64,000 nucleotides of DNA from an uncultured Lachnospiraceae bacterium (lineage in GTDB: Bacteria > Bacillota > Clostridia > Lachnospirales > Lachnospiraceae). The position numbers and the translations under genes were made by a program. Positions within the stretch are counted from its first letter, which is position 1. Each line of letters starts with the position of its first letter. The stretch spans positions 60,792 to 124,791 of the forward strand of contig CANQRU010000005.1 of the NCBI GenBank assembly GCA_947626395.1, in the 5' to 3' direction. Shown piece by piece: positions 17,857-26,248 of this stretch. The notes below the pieces were generated by a model. It was not told the origin of the DNA. It saw only the letters and a list, made by a program, of their open reading frames with translations, and ran no database searches.

Positions 17857-18236
17857 TGACTATGACGAATAATATACTAGAATATAAAGGCTATCATGCC
17901 AGAATAGAGTACGACAAGGATGATCAGGTGCTGAGAGGAAGAATAGAAGGCATTGGCGATCTTGTAACATTTGAAAGTGAAGATATTAAAAAGATTGAAA
18001 CGGAGTTTCATGAAGCGGTTGAAGATTATCTTGATTTTTGTGAAGAAGTAGGAAAAACTCCAGAGAAGGAATATAAGGGATCATTTAATATACGAATCAG
18101 TCCGGAATTGCATAAGCAGCTGGCGATGACGGCGATGAAGAACGGCGATACGCTGAATGCTTCTGTTGAGAAGGCAATTAAAAGATATGTTTTTGGGAAA
18201 GAGACGGTGGTAACGCACTCGGGCAGTTCTCTTTAA
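17856..18236 (+). CDS. hicB: HicB-family antitoxin
   Basis: 126 residues, start overlapping the hicA stop (TAATG). N-terminal degenerate RNase H-like HicB domain (YKGYHARIEYD, GRIEGIGDLVTFES, EFHEAVEDYLDFCEE.GK), then a ribbon-helix-helix-like C-terminus (FNIRISPELHKQLAMTAMKNGDTLNASVEKAIKRYVF) for DNA binding. Neutralises HicA and probably represses the pair from the palindrome at the promoter. Confidence 0.9.
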   Translation: MTMTNNILEYKGYHARIEYDKDDQVLRGRIEGIGDLVTFESEDIKKIETEFHEAVEDYLDFCEEVGKTPEKEYKGSFNIRISPELHKQLAMTAMKNGDTLNASVEKAIKRYVFGKETVVTHSGSSL

Positions 18237-18276
18237 TGTGCGGGTATCGCGGGGAATTATTATGCATAAAGCGGAG

Positions 18277-18304
18277 ACAGGGGAGTCCGGGCGGACTCCC
18301 CTGT
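18277..18304. terminator. Strong hairpin between hicB and the convergent lipoprotein gene
   Basis: Arms ACAGGGGAGTCC and GGACTCCCCTGT (12 perfect pairs) with a 4-base loop. The T-run on either side is short, so its use as an intrinsic terminator is likely but not certain. Confidence 0.6.
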
Positions 18305-18307
18305 GTC

Positions 18308-19309
18308 TTATTCCTTCGCCGCTTCCGAATACTCCGTCGTCACCAGATCCTCATACGGCACACGCTCCGGCAGTTCGCCGGCTTCTTCCAGGATATTCTG
18401 CAGCAGGTCGAAGCTTGCCTTTTCAAAAATGGTATCGTCCTTCCAGCTGTCCTGGTCCTTATACCGTCCGACGATGATCGTGATATTCTCAAGGGGCGTC
18501 TCTTCGAACTGGGGCTGGATCGTCTTCGCGATCTCTTCGGCGGTATGAGAGTTTACATAATCCATCCCTTTCTGGATCGCGTTGGTGAATTTCTGAATGA
18601 TCTCCGGATGCTTTTCCATATAGCTTTTCTTTGCGCTGTAGGCGGTATAGGGGACATAGCCGGAATCGGTGCCCAGGCTCGCCACCACATAGCCGCTGCC
18701 CTCCAGCTCCAGGCTGGTGGCGAAGGGCTCGAATTCCACGGTGTAATCGGCGTCGCTGCTCGTGAAGGCGGCGGCCGTCAGACCGAAGCTGATGCTCTGG
18801 TCTATGGACAGGTCCGCGGCCGGGTCGATGCCGTTTTTCTTAAGGATATATTCGAAGACCATCTCAGGCATGCCGCCGGCGCGCCCGCCCAGAACTTTCT
18901 TCCCTTTCAGCTTCTGCCAGTCGAAGCTGTTGTCCGGCTCCCGGGCCACCAGGAAATTGCCGGCCCGCTGGGTCAGCTGGGCGAAATTGACGGCGTAGTC
19001 TTCCGCACCGTTTGCGTAAGTATAGATGCTGGCTTCCGAACCCATGAAGCCGATATCGGCGTCGCCGCTTACAAGGGCGGTCATGACTTTGTCGGCGCCG
19101 CCGCCGTTGACGAGCGTTAAGTCGATTCCTTCTTCCTCAAAATATCCCAGTTCGATGGCGGCGTACTGGGGCGCGTAGAAGATGGAGTGGGCCACTTCAT
19201 TTAAGGTGACCGGCGTCAGTCCTTTTTCGGGTTCTTCCGCGGAACGGCAGGCGGTGAGAGAAGCCGCGGCCAATGCCGCAGCCATGGAAAATGCAAGGAT
19301 TTTTTTCAT
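18308..19309 (-). CDS. ABC transporter substrate-binding lipoprotein (NMT1/THI5/SsuA-like), orphan
   Basis: 333 residues from the ATG at 19309, behind AGGAGG. Lipoprotein signal peptide with lipobox LTAC. The mature part has the NMT1/SsuA signature: VAHSIFYAPQYAAIELGYFEEEGIDLTL, then VTALVSGDADIGF-like ligand-binding strands and KLKGKKVLGGRAGGMPE. Relatives bind thiamine precursors, alkanesulfonates, nitrate or similar small molecules; the ligand is not evident. No permease or ATPase partner is next to it; the adjoining pst genes belong to another system. It stands alone between convergent and divergent neighbours. Confidence 0.85.
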   Translation of the reverse strand: MKKILAFSMAAALAAASLTACRSAEEPEKGLTPVTLNEVAHSIFYAPQYAAIELGYFEEEGIDLTLVNGGGADKVMTALVSGDADIGFMGSEASIYTYANGAEDYAVNFAQLTQRAGNFLVAREPDNSFDWQKLKGKKVLGGRAGGMPEMVFEYILKKNGIDPAADLSIDQSISFGLTAAAFTSSDADYTVEFEPFATSLELEGSGYVVASLGTDSGYVPYTAYSAKKSYMEKHPEIIQKFTNAIQKGMDYVNSHTAEEIAKTIQPQFEETPLENITIIVGRYKDQDSWKDDTIFEKASFDLLQNILEEAGELPERVPYEDLVTTEYSEAAKE

Positions 19310-19382
19310 AAGATCCTCCTCGATCCTGAAATGCTGATAGTACATAATACTGCGGGAGGAAGGAAAATGTGCGCCGGAACAT

Positions 19383-19399
19383 TTTACAGCCATTTTACA
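19383..19399 (+). promoter_or_regulatory. PhoP/PhoB box upstream of pstS
   Basis: Direct repeat TTTACA (19383-19388), five bases, TTTACA (19394-19399). The 11-base phase equals the Firmicute PhoP box. Same arrangement recurs before phoB and the Na/Pi transporter. Confidence 0.85.
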
Positions 19400-19419
19400 A
19401 TACCGAGGTAACGGATTTG

Positions 19420-19482
19420 ATATCTCCGATGTACCATGAAACCGTACCCGGGAAGCGGTACGAAAAATGATGAAGGAGATAT
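19420..19482 (+). promoter_or_regulatory. pstS leader hairpins that can pair the ribosome binding site
   Basis: ATATCTCC (19420-19427) is complementary to GGAGATAT (19475-19482), the pstS Shine-Dalgarno region. Nested inside is CGTACC (19443-19448) with GGTACG (19457-19462). The two stems could fold together and mask the start. Confidence 0.5.
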
Positions 19483-19488
19483 TGAATT

Positions 19489-20298
19489 ATGAAGAGAAAA
19501 TTAATGATGACCGCGCTTGCGGCAGGCGCGGCGGTCTGGGCGCTTACGGGATGCGCCGGGAAACAGGCGGAGACGGTCTCAACCGACGGCTCCACGTCCA
19601 TGGAGGAGGTGATCGGCGTGCTGGGAGAGGCATTTATGCAGAACAACAGCGGTATTACATTTACCTACAATCCCACCGGCTCCGGTTCCGGTATTCAGGC
19701 GGTGCAGGAGGGGCGCTGCGATATCGGGCTGTCCAGCCGCAGCTTAAAGGAGGAAGAGAAGGCGTCGGGCCTTACGGAGACGGTTCTGGCGTATGACGGC
19801 ATCGCCATTATCGTCCATTCGGACAATCCGGTCTCGGATCTGACGCTGGAGCAGATCGCGGCGGTCTTCACGGGCCAGATCACCAACTGGAGCGAGCTGG
19901 GCGGCAGCGACGCGCAGATCGTGCTGATCGGCCGGGAGGCCGGGAGCGGGACCAGGGACGGCTTTGAGTCCATCACCGGCACCGAAGACGCCTGTAAGTA
20001 CCGGCAGGAGCTGACATCTACCGGCGATGTGATCACGACGGTGTCGGCGAACGAGGACGCCATCGGTTATGCGTCCCTGTCTGCTGTGAAGGAGAATGTG
20101 AAAGCGCTTTCCGTAGGAGGCGTGGCGCCGGACGAAGCCACGGTGAAGGATGGAAGCTATGTGGTGCAGCGTCCCTTTGTGCTGGTGACGAAGACGGACG
20201 CGAAGCTTTCCGGCGCGGCGCAGAAATTCTTTGATTTCGCCACGTCGGAGGACGCGGTGGAACTGATCGGCGGAGCCGGCGTGGTGGCGGCGAGGTAG
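19489..20298 (+). CDS. pstS: Phosphate-binding lipoprotein PstS
   Basis: 269 residues. Binds inorganic phosphate outside the membrane and delivers it to PstCA. Lipoprotein signal with lipobox LTGC at about residues 18-21. Ligand motifs of the family: STDGSTSM at the mature N-terminus, GSGSGI, DIGLSSR, and GREAGSGTRDGFE. GGAGAT precedes the ATG. First gene of the pstSCAB-phoU operon under the PhoP box. Confidence 0.95.
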   Translation: MKRKLMMTALAAGAAVWALTGCAGKQAETVSTDGSTSMEEVIGVLGEAFMQNNSGITFTYNPTGSGSGIQAVQEGRCDIGLSSRSLKEEEKASGLTETVLAYDGIAIIVHSDNPVSDLTLEQIAAVFTGQITNWSELGGSDAQIVLIGREAGSGTRDGFESITGTEDACKYRQELTSTGDVITTVSANEDAIGYASLSAVKENVKALSVGGVAPDEATVKDGSYVVQRPFVLVTKTDAKLSGAAQKFFDFATSEDAVELIGGAGVVAAR

Positions 20299-20305
20299 GC
20301 AAAAA

Positions 20306-21175
20306 ATGCAGAATCGAAAACAATTCATGGAAACTCTGATCCACGGCATATTTCTTCTGCTGGGACTGATCACGGTCGGCTGCGTCCTGCTGATCACGGT
20401 ATACCTGATTGTTTCCGGCCTTCCGGTGATCCGGCAGATCGGCCTGGTTCCGTTCCTGTTCGGGAAGAAATGGGCCTCTACCGCGGCGGAGCCGGCTTAC
20501 GGGATCCTGCCGTTCATTCTTACGAGCGTATACGGAACGGCAGGCGCCATCCTGCTCGGCGTACCCGTCGGTTTTCTGACCGCCGTCTATCTGGCCAAGC
20601 TTGCGCCGCCTGCGGTGAAGGCGGTGGTGACGGAGGCCGTCAGCCTTCTGGCGGGGATCCCCTCGGTGGTCTATGGCCTAGTGGGGATGCTGGTGCTGGT
20701 GCCGGGGATCCGGGCGCTGTTCCATATTCCGGACGGAGCCAGTCTGCTGGCGGCCATCGTCGTGCTGGCGGTCATGATCCTTCCCTCCATCATCAATGTG
20801 TCGGTCACGGCCCTGGAGGCAGTGCCAAGGGAGTACGAGGATGCATCGCTGGCTTTGGGCGCGACGCCGGTGGAAACGTATTTCCGGGTTTCTGTACCGG
20901 CAGCCAGGAGCGGGATCGCGGCCGCGGTGGTGCTGGGCGTGGGCCGGGCCATCGGCGAAGCCATGGCGGTCATGATGGTATCCGGCAACGCGCCGAATAT
21001 GCCGTCGCTGTTTGAGAGCGTCCGCTTCCTGACGACGGCGGTGGCGAGCGAAATGTCCTATTCCGGCGGGCTGCAGCGGCAGGCGCTCTTTTCCATCGCG
21101 CTGGTGCTGTTCCTGTTCATCATGATGATCAACGCGGCGCTGAATTTCTTTCTGAAGCGCAGCAGGGAGGCTTAA
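20306..21175 (+). CDS. pstC: Phosphate ABC transporter permease PstC
   Basis: 289 residues with six predicted transmembrane helices, forming the membrane channel with PstA. The binding-protein-dependent permease EAA loop reads EAVPREYEDASLALGATPVETYFRVSVPAA. Starts 7 bases after pstS within the operon. Typical length. Confidence 0.95.
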   Translation: MQNRKQFMETLIHGIFLLLGLITVGCVLLITVYLIVSGLPVIRQIGLVPFLFGKKWASTAAEPAYGILPFILTSVYGTAGAILLGVPVGFLTAVYLAKLAPPAVKAVVTEAVSLLAGIPSVVYGLVGMLVLVPGIRALFHIPDGASLLAAIVVLAVMILPSIINVSVTALEAVPREYEDASLALGATPVETYFRVSVPAARSGIAAAVVLGVGRAIGEAMAVMMVSGNAPNMPSLFESVRFLTTAVASEMSYSGGLQRQALFSIALVLFLFIMMINAALNFFLKRSREA

Positions 21176-21178
21176 AGG

Positions 21179-22042
21179 ATGAACGGAAAGAGAATCTCAG
21201 GCAGAAGAAAGCTTCTGATCGGCCTGCTTAAGGGCCTGATGCTTGTGTGCGCCGTCGTGACCTGCGCGCTGGTGCTGTTTATAACTGTATATGTGCTCGT
21301 CAGAGGGGTCCCCAATATCACCTGGGAGCTTCTGTCCACCGCTCCCAGTTATCGCAGAGGAAGTATCGGAATCCTGCCGGACATTCTGAATACGGTCTAT
21401 GTGATCGTCGCAGCCCTCTGCATCGTGATCCCGGTAGGGGCGGGAGCCGCGGTCTATCTGACGGAATACGCTTCCAATAAAAGGCTGGTGGCCGTCATCG
21501 AGTACGCGGCGGAGACGCTTTCCGGGATCCCGTCTATCATTTACGGTCTGGTGGGAATGCTGTTCTTCTGCGAATTTCTGAATATGCAGACGTCGCTTCT
21601 GGCTGGAGCCATGACGCTTGTGATCATGAACCTGCCCACCATTATGCGGACGACCCAGGAGAGCCTGAAAACGGTTCCGGTAAGCTATCGGGAAGGAGCT
21701 TTCGGACTGGGGGCCGGCAAATGGAGGGTGATCCGCACCGTGGTCCTGCCGGGCTGTATCGACGGCATCATTACCGGATGCATCCTTTCGGTGGGGCGCA
21801 TTCTGGGGGAATCGGCGGCGCTTCTTTTTACGGCGGGGTTCGCCCATGTGCTGAACGGCTTTTTCGACGGCCTGGCAAGCTCCGGCGCGACCCTGACGGT
21901 AGCGCTTTACGTCTACGCGAAGGAGAGGGGCGAGTTTGGCGTGGCGTTCGCGGCCGCCGCGATCCTGATGCTTCTGACGCTGCTTGTCAATCTGATGGCC
22001 GCGGGCGTGGGAGCCATGTTCAAAAGAAGGAGGAATCGCTGA
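21179..22042 (+). CDS. pstA: Phosphate ABC transporter permease PstA
   Basis: 287 residues, six transmembrane helices. EAA loop: ESLKTVPVSYREGAFGLGAGKWRVIRTVVLPG. Pairs with PstC. Starts three bases after the pstC stop, behind GGGAGG. Confidence 0.95.
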   Translation: MNGKRISGRRKLLIGLLKGLMLVCAVVTCALVLFITVYVLVRGVPNITWELLSTAPSYRRGSIGILPDILNTVYVIVAALCIVIPVGAGAAVYLTEYASNKRLVAVIEYAAETLSGIPSIIYGLVGMLFFCEFLNMQTSLLAGAMTLVIMNLPTIMRTTQESLKTVPVSYREGAFGLGAGKWRVIRTVVLPGCIDGIITGCILSVGRILGESAALLFTAGFAHVLNGFFDGLASSGATLTVALYVYAKERGEFGVAFAAAAILMLLTLLVNLMAAGVGAMFKRRRNR

Positions 22043-22045
22043 GTT

Positions 22046-22792
22046 ATGATCACAGTCCATGATCTGTGCCTCTGGTACGGAAATACGCAGGCGCTGCATC
22101 ACATCAATATGGATATCCCCGATAAGGCGGTGACCGCGCTGATCGGCCCGTCCGGCTGCGGAAAATCTACATTCTTAAAGACGCTGAACCGGATGAACGA
22201 CCTGGTTCCCGGCGTCCGGATCACCGGCGAGGTGCGCTACAACGGGGAAAATATATTCGCGCCGTCCGTCGATGTAAATATGCTTCGGAAGGAGATCGGC
22301 ATGGTGTTCCAGAAGCCGAATCCATTTCCCATGAGCATTTATGACAATATCGCCTACGGCCCCAGGACCCACGGGATCACCAGCCGGATGAAGCTGGACG
22401 GTATCGTGGAGAGGTCCCTGCGGGACGCGGCGATCTGGGACGAGGTGAAGGACCGGCTCAAAAAGAACGCGCTGGGACTGTCCGGCGGCCAGCAGCAGAG
22501 GCTCTGCATCGCCAGGGCCCTGGCCGTGGAGCCGGAGGTGCTTCTGATGGACGAGCCGACCAGCGCCCTGGATCCGATCTCCACATCGAAGATCGAGGAA
22601 CTGGTGTCGTCTTTGAAGGAGAAGTATACGATCATCATTGTGACCCATAATATGCAGCAGGCGGTCCGCATCTCCGACCGGACGGCGTTCTTCCTGCTGG
22701 GGGAGATGATCGAATACGACGAGACGGAAAAAATGTTCTCCATGCCGGCGGATAAGCGGACGGAGGATTATATCACAGGGAGGTTTGGATAA
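22046..22792 (+). CDS. pstB: Phosphate ABC transporter ATPase PstB
   Basis: 248 residues. Powers phosphate import. Walker [10 protein letters not shown], signature [15 protein letters not shown], Walker [13 protein letters not shown] and H-loop VTHNMQQ are intact. The AGGAGG is inside the pstA end. The stop overlaps the phoU start by one base, indicating coupling. Confidence 0.96.
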   Translation: MITVHDLCLWYGNTQALHHINMDIPDKAVTALIGPSGCGKSTFLKTLNRMNDLVPGVRITGEVRYNGENIFAPSVDVNMLRKEIGMVFQKPNPFPMSIYDNIAYGPRTHGITSRMKLDGIVERSLRDAAIWDEVKDRLKKNALGLSGGQQQRLCIARALAVEPEVLLMDEPTSALDPISTSKIEELVSSLKEKYTIIIVTHNMQQAVRISDRTAFFLLGEMIEYDETEKMFSMPADKRTEDYITGRFG

Positions 22793-23448
22793 TGCGTTCG
22801 AAATTTGACGAGCAGCTGGCGCTTCTGCACAGGGAACTGATCGCCATGGGATCGCTCTGCGAGGACGCGATCCGTGTGTCGGCAAAGGCGCTTAACGAGG
22901 GGGACCCGGCGCTTGCCGGCGAGGTATCCGACAGCGCCGCCCGGATCGACCAGAAGGAGAGGGACATCGAGGCGTTGTGTATGCGGCTGCTTCTCCAGCA
23001 GCAGCCGGTGGCGAGGGATCTGCGGGCCATTTCCTCGGCGCTTAAAATGGTGACGGATATGGAGCGGATCGGCAATAATTCCGGGGACATCGCGGAGGTT
23101 GTCACGATGGAGCATATCGGGAAAGGGCAGGACACGCTGAACATTCACGATATGGCCGGCGCCACGATACGGATGGTGACGGACAGTATAGACGCCTTTG
23201 TACACAGCGATATGGAGCTGGCCCGCGAGGTCATCGCTTATGACGATGTGGTGGACGGTCATTTTGACCGGATAAAGAAGGAACTGATCCGGCGGCTGGG
23301 AGAACCGGGGGCGGACGGGGAGAGCGCCGTCGATCTGCTGATGGTCGCCAAATATTTCGAGAGGATCGGGGATCACGCCGCCAATATCGCCCAGTGGGTG
23401 CTTTTCTCCATTCTGGGACATCATGAGGATGAGGCGCGGGAAGCGTGA
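22792..23448 (+). CDS. phoU: Phosphate transport regulator PhoU
   Basis: 218 residues, all helical, two PhoU repeats (about 15-100 and 115-205) each with the E/D-rich metal-binding pattern, e.g. ERIGNNSGDIAE and ERIGDHAANIAQW. Damps Pst transport and kinase signalling when phosphate is ample. Last gene of the operon. Confidence 0.94.
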   Translation: MRSKFDEQLALLHRELIAMGSLCEDAIRVSAKALNEGDPALAGEVSDSAARIDQKERDIEALCMRLLLQQQPVARDLRAISSALKMVTDMERIGNNSGDIAEVVTMEHIGKGQDTLNIHDMAGATIRMVTDSIDAFVHSDMELAREVIAYDDVVDGHFDRIKKELIRRLGEPGADGESAVDLLMVAKYFERIGDHAANIAQWVLFSILGHHEDEAREA

Positions 23449-23563
23449 AGGATGTTTTTTTCCCGGAAGCTTCGGACGGCAGACCATGAAATATTGAAAT
23501 ACCTCTGCTTTGATGATAGAATCGTTATTGCCGATCGCTCAAACAGCGGCTGTCGGCGCAGAA

Positions 23564-23618
23564 TTTACATAGATTTTACATTACTGCGGATGCTGATTTT
23601 AATATTCTGCGGTATACT
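23564..23618 (+). promoter_or_regulatory. PhoP/PhoB box and promoter of phoB-phoR
   Basis: TTTACA (23564-23569), five bases, TTTACA (23575-23580), then a -10 candidate TATACT (23613-23618). Suggests autoregulation of the two-component pair, with a separate promoter from pst. Confidence 0.8.
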
Positions 23619-23672
23619 GTAAAGAAAGTACAGTTCCGCCCTTTGTTTTGCGGCAGAAAGAAGGAAGAAGAT

Positions 23673-24347
23673 ATGATTCTTTGTGTGGAAGACGACAGCG
23701 GTATCCGCGATCTGATGATATATGCTTTGAATTCTGCCGGCTTCGAGGCCAGGGGGCTTGTGTCCGGCGCGGAACTTTTCGAGGTGCTGAAGGAGGAAAA
23801 GCCCCGGCTGATCCTGTTGGACATCATGCTGCCGGGAGAGGACGGCATCCGGATCTTAAAGCGGCTGCGGGCGGACGCGGCCACGGCGGATATTCCGGTC
23901 ATCATGGCGACAGCCAAAGGAACCGAGTACGACAAGGTGATCGGCCTGGATTCGGGAGCCGACGATTATCTTGCCAAGCCCTTCGGCATGATGGAAATGG
24001 TATCGCGAGTGCGCGCAGTCCTGCGGCGCGCGCCGGGCGGCGGGGCGTCCGGGATCCTTAAAGCCGGTGATCTGGTGATGAATACCGGGGAGCATACCGT
24101 GTCTGTAAAAGGGGAACGCGTGCAGCTGACCCTGAAGGAATACGATGTGCTCAGGAAATTTATGGAAAATCCGGGGCAGGTATTTACCCGCGAACAGCTT
24201 CTGCGAAGCGTCTGGGGGGACGCTTATATCGGAGAAACCAGGACGGTGGACGTCCATATGGGGACGCTTCGGACAAAGCTGGGAAGCTGCGGAGAGTACA
24301 TTGAGACCGTGCGCGGCGTCGGGTACCGGCTGGAGGTAAGAACATGA
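23673..24347 (+). CDS. phoB: Phosphate response regulator (OmpR/PhoB family)
   Basis: 224 residues from ATG 23673 behind AAGGAAGAAG. Receiver domain: acidic ED at the N-terminus, phosphoacceptor Asp in LILLDIMLPGEDGIR, Lys in YLAKPFG. Winged-helix DNA-binding domain: LTLKEYDVLRKFMENPGQVFTREQLLRSVWG, RTVDVHMGTLRTKLG, ETVRGVGYRLE. Coupled to the kinase gene by a 4-base overlap. Expected to bind the three PhoP boxes in this window. Confidence 0.92.
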   Translation: MILCVEDDSGIRDLMIYALNSAGFEARGLVSGAELFEVLKEEKPRLILLDIMLPGEDGIRILKRLRADAATADIPVIMATAKGTEYDKVIGLDSGADDYLAKPFGMMEMVSRVRAVLRRAPGGGASGILKAGDLVMNTGEHTVSVKGERVQLTLKEYDVLRKFMENPGQVFTREQLLRSVWGDAYIGETRTVDVHMGTLRTKLGSCGEYIETVRGVGYRLEVRT

Positions 24348-26014
24348 CGAAGCGGATATTTCATTCGATCTGCTATGCGGCGCTGGGAGTTTTCGCGGCG
24401 TCGGTTCTTTTGTTTCTGTGCGTGCTCTATCATTATTTCGACGGGATCCAGAAGGAGCAGCTGCGCGTGCAGACGGATCTGGCGGCACAGGCCGTGGCCC
24501 ATGAGGGGCTTGCGTATTTCGACGGGCTTGACACGTCCGAATACCGCGTCACATGGATCGCGGCTGACGGCGACGTGCTCTACGACAACCGGTCGGATTC
24601 GGAGGAAATGGAGAACCATCTGGAGCGCGAGGAGATCCGGGAAGCCGCCGCGGACGGCTTCGGGGAAAGCTCCCGCTATTCGTCCACGCTGATGGAGCGG
24701 CAGCTTTACTGCGCCAGGCGTCTGGCGGACGGCACGGTGATACGGCTTTCCGTTTCCCGCAGTACGCTTCTGACGCTGCTTTTGGGCATGGCGCAGCCGA
24801 TCGCCGCCATTTTCCTGCTGGCGGTGGCGCTCTCGCTGGCCCTTGCGTACCGCCTGTCGCGGCAGATCGTCCGGCCGTTAAATGAACTGGATCTGGACAA
24901 ACCGTTAAGCAATGAAGGCTACGACGAGCTTTCGCCGCTGCTGCGCCGGATCGACAGCCAGCAGAGGCAGATCCGCCGACAGGAGAATAAGCTTCTGCAG
25001 AAGCAGCAGGAGTTCGATACGGTGACGGATCATATGACGGAGGGGATCCTTCTTCTGAACGCGAAGGAGAAGGTGCTGAGTATTAACCGGGCCGCGCGGA
25101 AGATCTTCGGGGCGGATGATTCCTGCGTCGGCCAGCATATTTTCTCGGTCAACCGGGGGCCCGGAATATCGGCCCTGCTTCAGAAGGCGGAGGCGGGCAG
25201 CCGCGCCGAGCGGATGATCAGCCTGCCTGGCGGCAGCTGCCGGGTGATCCTGAATCCGGTCTTTTCGGATGGCGTGCTTTCCGGCTACGTGCTGCTGGCG
25301 ATCGACGCCACGGAAAAGGAAAAGTCCGAGCAGATGCGCCGGGAATTTACCGCCAATGTGTCCCATGAACTTAAGACGCCGCTGCAAACCATCGCGGGCT
25401 CGGCGGAGCTTCTGGCCGGCGGCATGGTGAAGGAAGAAGATAAAATGCGCTTCTATGTCCGCATCGAGGCGGAAGCGCAGCGCATGATCGCGCTGGTGGA
25501 GGATATCATCCGTCTGTCCCGGCTGGATGAGGGCGCGGAGGATATGAAGCGGGAGAAGGTCGATCTGTACCAGTTGGCGGATGAAACCGTGAAATCGCTG
25601 GCGGCGAAAGCAGAGAATGCGCAGGTGACAGTGACGCTTAACGGGGACTCTGCCGTGATCGACGGCGTGCCGCAGCTTCTGCAGAGCATCATTTATAATC
25701 TCTGCGACAATGCGATCAAATATAACCGCAAAGGCGGCAGCGTGGAAGTGACGGTCGCGGACCGGCCGGACGACGCGGTGCTTACGGTCGCGGACAGTGG
25801 GATCGGCATTCCTCCGGAGCATCAGGAGCGGATCTTCGAGCGCTTCTACCGGGTGGATAAGAGCCGGTCGAAGGAGCTGGGCGGTACGGGACTGGGACTT
25901 TCCATCGTCAAGCACGCGGCCCGGCTCCATGGGGCGCGGATCGAACTTCACAGCGCGGAGGGCAGCGGGACGACGGTTGCGGTGACGTTTCCAAGGCAGC
26001 AGACAGAGTGTTAA
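24344..26014 (+). CDS. phoR: Phosphate sensor histidine kinase PhoR
   Basis: 556 residues. Two transmembrane segments (about 8-30 and 142-168) flank an extracytoplasmic domain. Then a HAMP-like linker, a PAS domain (FDTVTDHMTEGILLLNAKEKVLSINRAARKIFG, about 225-260), HisKA with FTANVSHELKTPLQT, and an ATPase domain with N box IIYNLCDNAIKYN, DSGIGIP and GGTGLGLSIVKH. All catalytic boxes are intact. Its 3' end begins the tandem repeat that follows. Confidence 0.93.
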   Translation: MTKRIFHSICYAALGVFAASVLLFLCVLYHYFDGIQKEQLRVQTDLAAQAVAHEGLAYFDGLDTSEYRVTWIAADGDVLYDNRSDSEEMENHLEREEIREAAADGFGESSRYSSTLMERQLYCARRLADGTVIRLSVSRSTLLTLLLGMAQPIAAIFLLAVALSLALAYRLSRQIVRPLNELDLDKPLSNEGYDELSPLLRRIDSQQRQIRRQENKLLQKQQEFDTVTDHMTEGILLLNAKEKVLSINRAARKIFGADDSCVGQHIFSVNRGPGISALLQKAEAGSRAERMISLPGGSCRVILNPVFSDGVLSGYVLLAIDATEKEKSEQMRREFTANVSHELKTPLQTIAGSAELLAGGMVKEEDKMRFYVRIEAEAQRMIALVEDIIRLSRLDEGAEDMKREKVDLYQLADETVKSLAAKAENAQVTVTLNGDSAVIDGVPQLLQSIIYNLCDNAIKYNRKGGSVEVTVADRPDDAVLTVADSGIGIPPEHQERIFERFYRVDKSRSKELGGTGLGLSIVKHAARLHGARIELHSAEGSGTTVAVTFPRQQTEC

Positions 26015-26130
26015 GACCGAATTGGGAGATACCTTTGGGACGCAGACAAAGGTCAGAGATTGAATCGGGAGGCGTCGATGGGCTGTAGACAGAGTTCCGG
26101 AATCGTACCGGGAGGCGTCCCCTGGGATTC
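26000..26130 (+). repeat. Three decayed tandem copies (43 bp) starting in the phoR 3' end
   Basis: Copies start at 26000, 26043 and 26086, each with (C/T)AGACA(G/A)A followed 20-25 bases later by GGGAG and then TGGG. The first copy contains the phoR stop. A fourth start (CAGATA) is at 26130. Confidence 0.7.
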
Positions 26131-26140
26131 AGATACGGAT

Positions 26141-26196
26141 TTTACACAGATTTGACATTGGCAGGATAGAGGATTTTACAGTTCCTCCTTTAGAAT
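26141..26196 (+). promoter_or_regulatory. PhoP box and promoter of the Na/Pi cotransporter
   Basis: TTTACA (26141-26146), five bases, TTGACA (26152-26157), a further TTTACA (26175-26180) near the same helical phase, and a -10 candidate TAGAAT (26191-26196). Confidence 0.78.
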
Positions 26197-26248
26197 GTAT
26201 GAGCCGGCATACAGAGCCGGCAGTACGGAAACACAGGAGGAACTTTAT

